This document shows, in pieces, positions 35,278 to 47,800 of a stretch of 64,000 bases of DNA. Position numbers and translations under genes: made by a program. Numbering within the stretch: position 1 is the first letter of the stretch; each line of letters begins with the position of its first letter. The notes under the pieces were generated by a model. It was given only the letters and a program-made list of their open reading frames with translations, was not told where the DNA came from and did not search any database. This stretch comes from Prochilodus magdalenae. Taxonomy: Eukaryota; Chordata; Actinopteri; Characiformes; Prochilodontidae. The stretch is taken from contig JAMWET010000727.1 of NCBI GenBank assembly GCA_024036415.1, positions 233,501-297,500 on the forward strand, in the 5' to 3' direction.

Positions 35278-38200
35278 GTGAGAGCTCTTTTCTGTACATG
35301 TTGTCTCTGAAGTACGATACCACTCAATAACTTAATAAAAATTTATTTTAGACCATTTTGAAGTCTCCTTAGATCAACCAGTGGTTCTAGTTAAAAACCC
35401 TTCACCTGCTAAATTGACTCTTATGCTGGTTTCACACAAACTACCTCAGGGTTGCATATGGCAGCAAGACTGCTACTGCTACAGCATGCATGCGATGGCC
35501 ATTCCCACACCTAACTGTACTGCTTGCCTCACCACTTCTAAGCAAATTCCACAGGCATCCTTTTCCCAAAACTGCTTTACAGTCGAATCTCTTACTTTGC
35601 TTAGTAGAAATACAGTCATCAAAGAGCACAGTGTGTTTGTTTACCCTCACCCTGACCTGGGATTGGGTTGTTTTAATGCCTGTTGATGTACCATGTAAAA
35701 AGGTATGTGTAGCAAGAAATGTATTTGCTTGGAAGAGCTAGTTTTTGTTGGTAGAATTATTTTCGTCTTTTTTCCCCCCATTTTTAAGTTTTTCTTGTTT
35801 TTTGGTTCATTGCTCAAACCTATAGATTTTGTTGTATGGCATATGTAGCACACAAACAAAAGAACACCTGTTCTCTAGATTCTGTGTTGCTGAATCTAGA
35901 TGTTTAGCATCGCACACGTTTCCCAGGCTGCCTAGCTAGCATTATGGTTAGTTGATGGGTCTTGCAGTTTAAAGTAACAATAACACTAAACTAATGTACT
36001 CAACATAATTTAAGTAATATCTAAGTTATTTAATTGCTCAATCAAGTATTTATATTATATTGTATATAGAAGTTTTGTTATGTTATTATATTTAAATTGA
36101 ATCTTTAACATGTTAATTAGCCAATTTAATTATTTATATACAAAATATTACAGATGTGATGTAGAGTATGACGTACAGTAAATGGGCATTCTTATTTCAG
36201 GCAATTTCTCCTCCCCCCCTAACCCCCACATTAATGTATTCATTTTTATTTTTTGTTTTCTTTTGTTGACAAAAGTTAGGTATGGCTAGTAAAGTTCAAT
36301 GGGCTTAATGTTTTGTTGAGGCGAGGAGGGAGTGCTTTTTTTTTTTTTTTTAATTGAGTGTTTACACAGCAGGTCAAAGTGGCGCATGTTTCATCTTTTC
36401 TACATATTTGGCAATATTTTTTTTTCTGATTTGGGACAATACTGATGTTTGGCATCGATATCTGATATGCAGCAGTACAACTCTAAATAGCCAGATCGGA
36501 ATTCGTTCAGCTTTTATCCCAGTCCAACTCGAGAGATTTGTCATGCTTCCGTGCTGCAGAGACCTCAGGTACAGTTAAAGTTTAGAAGCAAAGTTTGAAG
36601 CAACCAAAGACGCAGACCACAGAAGCTGTAGCTGAACAGCGTGCCCTTTTTCAGTGAACACGTTCTTGCGATGAGCACAGCTGTCCGCCATTAGATCTTC
36701 ATGATAGATCTTGAGGTTCAGGAGCGGACCGGCATTCGCTGTCAGTCATGCCTGTTTACCTCTGGGTGAACGTGCCACGTGAAGCATTGTTCTTCAGTGC
36801 ATGCGGGTCAGTTTAGGAGCGTGATCTGTTCAGGGTAATGTCAGATAGGCCTCATTTAAGAGATACTGTAAACAAAGGGAAAGTCAGATTTGATGGGAAG
36901 ATCGGATTTGGGCCACTTTTACCTGCTGTGCAGATGCAGCCTTAGATTCCTTGGGCATTACTGGTAAGTATTGCGGAGTTGTCTGTGAATATAAATGTTC
37001 TACAGAGCACTGTTTACGCTGTTTTGATTGGAATAGATAGGCTTCCACAGCTTGTTTGAAACCGGTGGTTTATTTCATCAGTTTGTTTTAAATTTCTTTT
37101 AGAGCAACGTGAGTCAATCGTGTTAATCCAAAGGGCATAACTGGGGTTCAGTAAATAATTGGAGATGCTTCGGGGGAAAACGTGACTTTACGTAATGGAT
37201 TTAGAGCAGACTAGAAGCAAACATTTAATTGCAAGCCGCTTGCTCATTTGTTGCTTCTTATTTTTGACATTTGAAGAGGAACACCTAAGCCTCTGGACCC
37301 CTGCATGTTATTGCTGTCAAACTCCTCTCATGTTGTCCATAGAGACAAGGCCTAGATACGTAATAATGCCCATAAATGAGGACTTGCTTTGGAAGACTGC
37401 AGTCACTTTTCCACATCAGTTGCGTAACCTAACAGGCTCCCTTTGTTAAGACCTGATTGCTTCTCCCTGTGACTCCTGATTGTTTCAAGATGTAATTGTG
37501 CTATTCCTCTGATTTTCATCCCATCCGCGTTGTTGTTGTCTTCTGTACAACATTTATGAGGTGAGAGTTAGTCTGAACAGCTGAGATCAGCTGAGATCAG
37601 ACTTCGAGGAATACGAGCCTCATGCGAACTTAATGTGGGAGGTGGGCACTTGTAAACACACGGGAAGATGCTATTTAAAACTCTAATCACTTTTTGATAT
37701 CCCTGCAATCTGTTTAGTGTTCTCATTTGGCCAAAGTCCACTGACATTTCCAAATTCACGGATAATTCTCTTGGCTATTAAGTGATTTATAAAGTGCTTT
37801 AGTTATTGGATAGACAGATCAGTCCATGTTTTTGTTATTTTTGGTCTTCCACTACATCAAAGTGTGGTCATCAGCACTTCATTGCCTTCTTAACCAAAAC
37901 AGAAATGCTGACCATCTGAGAATCCTTACAAGGTGTTTTAAATCCCCGCCCACCAAGTCAGATTACAAGTTGATTTTCTTAATGAAGATAAGTTAACGTG
38001 TCCTCTTCAGGACCATTCCCGAAATTAGGAATACTGAAATTAACACCCATTTTTTACAGACAGGAATTAAATTCTGTAAATAAACTTTCTTAGGATGTGG
38101 TGAATGTTTTAATATAGTTCTCTTAAGAAATAAACAGAATTCGACCAGGGACATCCATCCACCCATCCATCCATCCAGGTTTTTGTAGAACACTACTTCT

Positions 38201-41200
38201 TCAACCATCTCAAACCAACCATGCCTGAATAAGAGATTTGCAAGTGTGAAGAACCTTGATATAAAGGTTGATGTAAATCTTAAATCTTCTAAAAGTACTT
38301 TGAAAGGTTATTTCAGGCTTTTTCTATCCCCTCAAAACCGGCCCCCCCAGGCAGTCCATGTTTTTTGCTCAGACCTGATTGACAGAATGACTTTAAAAAA
38401 GAATACAATTACCATCAAAATAAATTACTTAGTGACGTTTTCAAGCGGCCTTGCGTTCTGAAGTTTAATGTTTATTTTTCCTTCAGAGTTTTCTTAGCCT
38501 CTCGTTATGCAGACTAAAACCGGGCATATGAAAATGCCAGATTCCTTTTCAGAGGGATTTGGCGTTTACATAATTTGGCATAAAGTGGTGAAATCATGTA
38601 GCGTGAGGGTAACGGGTTCTTTGAGTTTTATGATGGGCACATAGCTTACGAGAAAGGTTCTCAGCACTCATGATTAAATATCTAGTTTCTGTTCAGTGTG
38701 TATGGAGTATATTTGATTGTGCATTTAAAGTGCCAGTGAGGAACCTTGCCTTGTTTAACTGACCAGCGCTAGATAAGTATGACCATGCAAAAGATAAATT
38801 GACTATCCAAAGGTGGACCAACCGCGATCTCCCCCAAGTGTTTGTATATGTTTATTTTTGCATGTGTTTATTTTGCCTGGGAATGCCCTGTTGTCACCAT
38901 TGTAAAACCTAGGTGGCAGGTCCAGAGCTCTCAGGCTGAAGACCTCCCAGCTAGAGTTCATCTGCTTTATTTTACTTTTTCTTTGAGAAGTAACAGGAAA
39001 ACATCAGGCTTGGGGCAGATTTATGTATTAACGCGCCTATCCTGTTGATTCTGTGAATGCTCTGTGCAGTCTTTGTGAAGGGCGTGCGCTGGGCTTCCAT
39101 AAACACGCTAGACTTCAGTGCTCTAAATCACCAGAAAAGACTTTTTTTCCTACACCTCATCCACTGGCTAACAACAAGTTGGATCTGATTCTCCAGTATT
39201 CCATGAGCTCAATTAGTTGTACTCTATGTAACCTCAAACCAAATCTGGTGAGTTGGAATTTAAATCTGTTTTGAAAACAAATTAGCTTCTTCCCTTAGAT
39301 TAATGACTGGCGGGTCACGTCACTTATTTCCATGAAAAAATAAATAAATAAAATGATAATAATAGCCCCGGTTTAATGTCCACAACCCTGTGGTTCACAA
39401 AATCAAAGCAGTTTCAGTGTTTACCTTTTGTGTATACATTTTTTGTATCTCACCACATTGTCTTTTACACCGCCTTTAGGAGATCCAGGCCACCTGGTAC
39501 GAGAAGCTGCACGAGTGGGAAGATGCTCTGGTGGCCTATGATAAGAAGATCGATATGAACAAAGAGGACCCAGAGCTAATCCTGGGTCGCATGCGTTGTT
39601 TAGAGGCGCTGGGTGAATGGTAAGCGTATGTTCATCATCGAGTGACTCACAGTTGCAGGGATTCCAGTTGGAAAGGCTGATTACATGATTTTAATCCAGC
39701 AGTGTAGATAGTTTTTACAGCTGAATAGTGAGCTATGGGAAGGAACGGTCTTCTGTAGTAGTTCCGAACTTGGAGAGCTCTTATTAATAATGCCAATGTT
39801 ACCACATGCCTCGTGCTAATGGAAAAGATAAACCAGCTAACATACAGAGCAGGAATTGTTGTTGAATGTTGCTCCTGTTATGTCACAGTTATCTTCTCTG
39901 GTAAAACTAATCACACTCTGATAGTACTTTAAATAAGCTTGTTGCATACAAGAACTTACATTTTAAAACTTTTTTCCTTTTTTGCATGAACTTGAAGGGT
40001 GACATTTTAGTCCTCCAGTCATAAGGCTAGACCTACATTAGCTTGTCATGACAGCTCTACTCATGTAACACTATATAAATGTTTATGAATGCTTAATCCA
40101 CTAGGGGTCATGTGTCATTAAGGCTACATTAGTTAACTTTGATCGAAACACGTCCAGTGTAATCTTTGCGGGGCAGTCGTGGGCTGGAGGTTAGGGAACC
40201 AGCCTTGTGACCGGAGGGTTGCCGGTTCGATTCCCTGAACTGACAGTACCGACTGAGGTGCCCTTGAGCAAGGCACCTAACCCCCTAACTGCTCCCCGGG
40301 CGCCGTGGATAGGTCTGCCCACCGCTCTGGGTAAGTGTGCTCACTGCCCACTGTGTGCTCACTGCTCACTGAACACTGTGTGTTCACTAGTATGTGGGTG
40401 TTTCACTTCACGGATGGGTTAAATGCGGAGACTAAATTTCCCCAATGTGGGACTAATAGGGGATTGGGCAGTCGTGGTCTGGAGGTTAGGGAACAAGTGA
40501 CCCCTTGTGACCGGAGGGTCGCCGGTTCGGTTCCCTGAACTGACAGTAACGACTGAGGTGCCCTTGAGCAAGGCACCTAACCCCCAACTGCCTCCTAGTG
40601 TGTGTGTTCACTAGTGAGTGTGTTTGTGGGTGTTTCACTTCACGGATGGGTTGAATGCCCCACTGTGGGATTAAAAGTTAAAAAAAAAAAAAGAAAAAAA
40701 AAAGTTTATACTGAATTCTGCTTTTTGTTATTATAACCTTTTATAAACGTTTATGTAAGCTTATGTCACTTGTCTTCTTGAAAAGAAACAACTAAAAGAA
40801 ACTACTAAAAACTAACCCCTCTAAAGAAAATCCACCACTTCAACCACAATGCAGTTTTTCTTATACTTTATATAAATTTTCAGTGCACTGTTACAACGCT
40901 GGGGGATATATATATATATATATATATATATAATCATCTCAACCTGGCTTCGGCACCTTAGCTTCATACCTACATGTTGGTAGACAGCGTGTACTCTCAG
41001 GCCGGCTGCAGAGTTCCTCGCTGTACTGGACCCTTACTATGGCTGTGATGTCCATAAAGCTCTGGGTAAACCCCCCTCCAATTAAGATAGAAGCTCTGAA
41101 TGTTTTCTGTTGATTGGGTCCAAAGCTTAAAACAAAATCCCAAAATTCACGACAGCCCTGGTGTCACCTTATGAAGAGTGTTGCCAGATAACGTAATGTC

Positions 41201-44200
41201 ATGCATTTATGCACTGCTTGTTTAGAGACAACACAGAGATTTTTCATGGATGTGCATCATTTGCAAAAGACAAAGCCTTATTTTTGATGCCCAAACATAA
41301 TTCAGGGTTTGTGCTGAGAACAAACCTGCTCTGTTCGAATTCCAGTAGCTGATTCCCAACTCGCATTATATATTAAGGTTTGGTCTCTGGTTTGAATCAG
41401 AAAAGCAGTCAGAGCATGTTCCTGGTTAGAAATCTGTTTAGAAAAAACCCAGCATATACAAATCACACGCTTTTATAGGCTTAGATAATTCCGGGAAATG
41501 TTACAATTTGGCTAAACCCCTAAATGTTGTCTACAAACCTGGCTACTTGTATTCTTTCAGAAACATGCCCTTTCGTCTCTGCCTGCTCAGATTTATTCAG
41601 CATTTAAAACTGCCCTGATCTGAGGAGGATTTAATTAAATGGAAGCACGAGCCTAATGTAGCAGAAGAAGGGGTGTGAACCCGACTTCTGGACGCTTGCA
41701 CTTTCTCCGTGCTCAAAGAGCATGCCCTGATGGAATCTGACGGAGTGACTGGGCAAGAAGAAAGGAAAATTGGTGACCATTTCCTGTAACAGGAGCAGCG
41801 TACATTTGCTGGAAAGCATGACGGGACGATGTGTTCAGTGGAGTATGCTCTCAGGGTTGTGACATCCTTTGCGCAATGGAGGTGGAATCAGTGCGAGGAA
41901 CGTGCCGTGGGCTAGTCTGACTCTGATGTTAACAGGAAACTCTGCAGTCGGCATTGTTAATAGTTTTTGCTTGAGGGTTTACTCCGTTTAAAATATGTGG
42001 GCATGCGATTGAACTTAAATACTCCCAAACAAACTTTCTCAGTGATTAGTTGGTAGTTTAGTCAAAGTAAATGGCTTGCTGATGTTTTGTTGATTTGTTG
42101 AAGTAAAAAGGAGGTGGCATAGAGGCATATAGAATAGTGTGGTACTGTGGTACTTCTATTGAAGCACTGCTTTGCTGTGGTGGAAAATAATTTTTTTTCA
42201 GTTTCAAATCAGTTTTTTAGTCTTTTTCCAATGAGGTATTTGGGAACCTTTATAAAAAGCTGTTTATGTGTATTTATTTATTTTTATTGTACTTTTTAAA
42301 AATATAATGTACTGTTTTCTTTTTAATATTTTTATTTTTATTTTTTTTGGTTGGTATTTAGGCAAACAATGCTTAAGTGATTGCTGGTGCAGCGAGTAAT
42401 GACAGCTCAAATAGTAATGCTAAGTGCAAAGTCTGATTAAAAGTCTGATTGTTAGGGTTATTTCACTCATAATGCATGAGAATATGAATCCATGCCCTGA
42501 TTGTGTCATTACTTGCTTTGAAATCGCTACCCACACTCCCTCCAGTTTCCCTTCATCTCCTTTTTATTTGAAATTGTGTAAAATGTATCATTTTCGTCAG
42601 CTACTAAAAGTTAGGGAATAAATCCCGAAGAAGAAGGCCGGCTGACGAGTCATAGCTCCAGGGCCCCTGTTTCCAGTCTGAGTGTGAAAGATTCTTCAGA
42701 AAACTATGTCACTGCGTATCATATTTACATGACTCAGACCTCCTTTTGAATTTACGAGAATGTTAGTCTCTAAGGTCCTGAAAGAACCCTGGCTGCTTGT
42801 GAACAAAGGTGCTTTCATACGTTTCATAATCAGACTGGACAGTCGCCTGCCATACTGTGTGACATGGAGGTGTACTGTGTGGGGCTTTTTTCCCCCTCTG
42901 GTTTTGAAGTCTAAAGCTTTATGCTTTGTGTCTGAGTAATATGGACAATAGCATGCCTGTAAATGAAACACTGTTTCTGTGTGGGCAATATAAACACTAC
43001 ACCAGACACATATCATAACACCAAGACTGCGGGGGTCTTATTAGGTTTCATCTGTGAAATTGTTGGACTGGCCCAAAATCACATTTGCACAAATTGCCCT
43101 TTGTTCAGTGGTGGTTGATCAGCCAGGAAATTTAGAATTTTGCCTGAATTTTGCTGGAGCTGTCATGTGGTTATCAATAAAGGAACCGCACACATTAACT
43201 GTCACACTCTTCCCTCGAACCACATCAGATTGTTAATTGGGAACTCCACCAGTTTTTCAGAGTTAGTCAGTAGAAAAGATGTAAACAAAGTCATCTTTTG
43301 AGTGGTGAGTGGTTTGCGGTGCTGTGTTCTAGAGGAACTTCCCAACTCAGGAGTTTTCTACAGTGGTAGTCATAGAAACCAGGAGTCGTGATGTCTACAA
43401 CACAAATATAGCCGTTGTATTTACTTTCCTAAACAACCCGTGAACCTGCATGTGTCTTCTGAAGTTTTAGAGCATGTAATGCTGATGATGGTTATATAGT
43501 GGTATATTTGAAAACAGATTTTTTTGGGGGGGGAGGGGGGGGGACTATTTTGCCTCACTGCACCCTGCATGTATCTCTACACCACAATTTTCATGCTACA
43601 GATTTTTTAAAACTTCTCTTTTGGCCAAAACCGTCTCAAAACATATTATTGATATCACGATATGATCAGACACCAGTCAGTATATTTGAAATGATTTCAT
43701 GTAGTAATGTTCTGTGATGTAGGTTTTAGAACCATTAAGTGATGTGGATGTCTGGTTCCTATCACTGCTCCTGGGAATCATTCTGAATGCTTCTCTAGAA
43801 TAGTGCATATTGAACCATTTGGCTGAATTTTTATTTTATTTATTAAATCTGAATTTTATCCGTTATGTCAGTGCACTTAGCCCTTAAAACCTTCATTTGC
43901 AGCTTATTATTGAGTAACAGTTAGTTGCTCAGTTGTTACCCAGGTTACTCAGTGCTAGTTATTCCCTAGCTACTATATAATAATCTGGTAAATAAAAAAA
44001 TGTCAAGTTTATAATGTCTAATGCTGTGTAGTTACGGGGGAACGGACGAGTGGACTTATCCACGCGTTCCACACATTTCAAGGTTTGAAGGAGTTGACCT
44101 GACAGCCTCCTGACCAGATGGTCACGTGTTAGGATTTTCTTCCCTGATTTTCAGCGAGGTTCTGTTTACGTAAGTGATTGTCTGTCGGTAGCCCGGCTCC

Positions 44201-44829
44201 TTTTTCCGGTCTGTATGTGTATGTTTATAAGTGTGCTGGAAAGGGGCTACAGCATGAGCTCCCTGTGTTTTTCTAGTCCACTTTATACGTCCTTCAGGCA
44301 GCTGGGAAAGTGTTTAGTTTGCCCTCGTTGTCTGAGGGCCGTCTCACACTGCTAATCCTGGGGCCCTCTCTACCACGACCCCTTTTTGCTCCCCTTCCCC
44401 ATTCTACCATGACACATGCAGTCTGCTTTTAGGCTTTATAAATCTGCGTCAGTATCGGCCCGGACCCTGGAAAAGCCCCCTCCCCCAGGCTCAGTACACA
44501 TGGCCCTCTGAGGGGCTATTACTTTTACAGGTTTACACTTCCTGCTCGTCGTATGATGTCATGGTGTTTTGCAGTTTTGCAGAGGTAGGCTCGAACAGGC
44601 CAATGACCTTATGACGAAGTTTACACCCATAGATGCAGACAGATGCTAACAGAGAGAAGCAGATGACCTGGTGGTCTCCTTCATCTGCCTGGTTGTTTAG
44701 CTGTACAGTCATAATTTACGTCCGCACGCTCTATTCACATGGTTACCAGCCCTGTTCCTAAAGTTCTTCTTCCTGTAGAATTTAGTTTTAACCTGCATGT
44801 GTCATACAGCATCATAATCTAATATCTAT

Positions 44830-44874
<45 letters not shown>

Positions 44875-47800
44875 GGTCTGTCTGTTTGTCTGTCTGTCTG
44901 TCTGTGTGTCTATCTATCTATCTATAATATATATTTATAAATAGTATTTGTGCATGTACAGAAAGTCAACTGAGTGTAAACAAAATAGCATATGCCTGTG
45001 TTTATTAATGATTAATATTGTAATGATAGAATAACATGCTAATCCAGCTTGTTTACGTTGATCTCAAGACTGAGACTAGGCTTGAGTACTACAGCACTGC
45101 CCCATTCACTGTACTGATAAAGACTGCTGTACTGCTGTAGTGCATAGTGATGCTAAACCTGACTCCAGTTTGGCAATGGAATAACAGTTCACAAACAACC
45201 CTATAATCTCTCTCTCCCTCTCTTTCTGTCTTTCAGGGGTCAGCTACACCAGCAGTGTTGTGAGGAGTGGACTCTCGTCAGCGAGGAGACACAAGCCAAG
45301 ATGGCCCGCATGGCAGCTGCTGCAGCCTGGGGCCTGGGTACGATAACCCACTTGTTAATTTCTGTTATATCAGAGCAGAATCTTTATGCATCACAGACTT
45401 AATATTTAGCATGAAGCCCTGTTTTGGTAAAACGTAACAAACTGCCTGCTACTGCACAAGCTTGAAAGAAATCAGTCTGCAGGAGAAGGCTTTGCTTCCA
45501 TCAAGCTGATCTGTAAGTGCTAGTGGATCGACTCCTTTTCTGTCAAAGGGCAGACCACTAAATAAGAAATGCTCATTCAGATTCATACTGTTACAGCAAA
45601 CTCTGCGGTCTCTTAGTAGCTGCCACGCTAATGTTATGGCCCTGTAAAGGAACTCATACGGATTGTTTGGAATAAGCTTTGGCAAATCCGCTCCCTGTGC
45701 ACTTATTTTATTTCCTGAAGGTCAAACACTTCACCAGTTGTTCCTTCATAAGTAGGCCAGTATGAATTTTGCTGCTTTTCCATCATTACGATTAATGCAG
45801 ACTTTCAGAAGCTGAAAATTAGTTAACTCGTACGTTAGTTAGTTATTTAGTTAGTTAGTAAGTTAGTTTAGCATTGTTGCTAGAAGCTAGCTGTCTTGTG
45901 TGTTGTGTTAAAATTATGGTAAAAAAAAAAAGTAAATAAATAAATAAATAAACATTTTTGTTAACATGTGATACTTGGGCATAACTACATACTTCAGTGT
46001 AGTGGCTGAGGGCAAACCAGCACACAGCCATATCGACAAGCATTGGCAGTAGAAAGGTTGTACTGATGAACTCATGCTCCGTCAACTGGCAGTCTAATGA
46101 ATAGACCTGGGTTTTGTGGGAATAGAAGCGCTCTACCTGCTTGAATGCATGTCTGTAATGTAAAGTAGGGAGGAATAATAGACTATGGATGTTTTCCAAG
46201 TTGTTGGCTAGGTTTTCTTTTTGTTCAATGAATGAAAACGTAATGCTAATGTACATTGACTTTAAAAAGGGTAAAAGCTGTTTCCTGCTTTGACCTGACA
46301 AATTCCATGCAGAAGTGATTCACCAAGCTTGCCATAGAATAACTTAAGTATCGTGGGCCTAAGCTCAACCCTTTCAGGTCTGATTTGAACGCCAATCATT
46401 GAACATCAGTACTGAACTTTACTAATGATTTTGGGATTGAATAAAAGGGAGCAGCTATGTCCAATTCTACTTACTAGAGAGACAGTGCTGCTTTCTTGGA
46501 CTTTCCCAGCCAAAGGCAGAGAAAAATGGTTCAGGAAAAACAAGTCAGGTTAAATAAATCTGTATACGAGTGTAATAACCAAACATTTGAGCAGGAGATG
46601 GCCTGTGTGTTTGTGTGTGAGTCGTTCCAGCATCACCAAAACACTCAGCTTTTTAGCATCGCAGCGCCAAAAAAGACAGCTCAAAAACCTCAGGCTTTTA
46701 GTTTAAACAAGCTGAAATAACTCATAAGAAGTTATTTTACAACCAGTCCAATCAACAAGAGACAGAAACTAAAGTGAGATTAAGAAAGTAAGTTGTCTGC
46801 CGACATACATGTTCATATACATACATATAACATACATGCTGCTGTGAGCAGAGGTGATGACAGGTGTTCCCTGCGACGGGAGGGTTGCTGGTGTAATTCT
46901 CTAAACTGATAGGAAATGGCTGAATTACCTTTAAACATGTCTTTGAGCCAGGCACCTAATCCCCAACTGCTCCCCGAGAGCCGGGAATAGGGCTGCCTAC
47001 CACTCCCGGGACATGTGCTCACTTGAACTATTGGTTCGTCTGTGCTGTTGGTGCACAGTGATGTAAACATCCGACGGCATTTAGAGGCAGAAATCTGAAC
47101 ACTTACATCAAAGATCTCAGAGAAACAAGAATTATATGACACAGCTGATTGAACTTAATGTGGCATGAGCCAAGGTAGGCTAAGAACGTCCATTGTGATG
47201 TTAGGTTGACTTGTATTGTGTGTTTTTGTACAGTATAGGTAATTTGTCGTGTGTTTTTTTTTTTAAAGGGCACTGGGACAGTATGGAGGAGTATACCTGT
47301 ATGATACCCAGGGATACCCATGATGGCGCCTTTTACAGGGCTGTGCTTGCTTTGCACCAAGGCCTCTTCTCCTTGGCCCAACAAGTGAGTGATTATTTTT
47401 GCTTTGGGTTTATCTTTTCATTCATTAGTTTTTTTTTTTAATTGAAGAAACACCAGTGTACTTAGAGCTTAGTACTGAGATGATAGTAATACACAGGGCT
47501 TCCACAATTTGTCAACAGACAAATCCTCACACATAGATATATCAACAACACAGTATGTGTTTATAAGAACAAAAGATATATGTATACATTTTAAAAATGT
47601 GAAATTAATATACATTAAATATAAATGTATGTTCAACATATAAATTGTGTTGAAAACTGCATCTGGCATCATTATTAAAGTGGACTTTTGCTCTACGCTA
47701 AAGGTAAAGTCGCTGGCTAAGGTTCTCAGGGATAACGTTATTAAACAGCACTTGAATGGAAAAAGATACAGAGCTCTATTTTGTTTGGGACCTTAAACAG

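Larger units (their letters stand above)
39620..45236 (+). other. mtor intron (5617 bases)
   Basis: Contains the MITE-like fragment with two SINEs, the AT and TATC microsatellites, and a G-rich run at 43526-43543. No exon was found. Confidence 0.65.
45338..47268 (+). other. mtor intron (1931 bases)
   Basis: Contains GTTA/AAAT simple repeats and a SINE fragment. A 148-codon minus-strand open frame (45855-46301) has low-complexity, hydrophobic composition and no motif; it is treated as chance. Confidence 0.65.

Noticed and set aside
35381..35741. Overlapping open frames on both strands just after mtor exon 1
   Set aside because: They lie in an intron; the product resembles no family I can name. 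A transposon fragment is possible but unsupported.
45855..46301. 148-codon minus-strand frame
   Set aside because: Low-complexity, hydrophobic composition across simple repeats; no start context, splice sites or motif.
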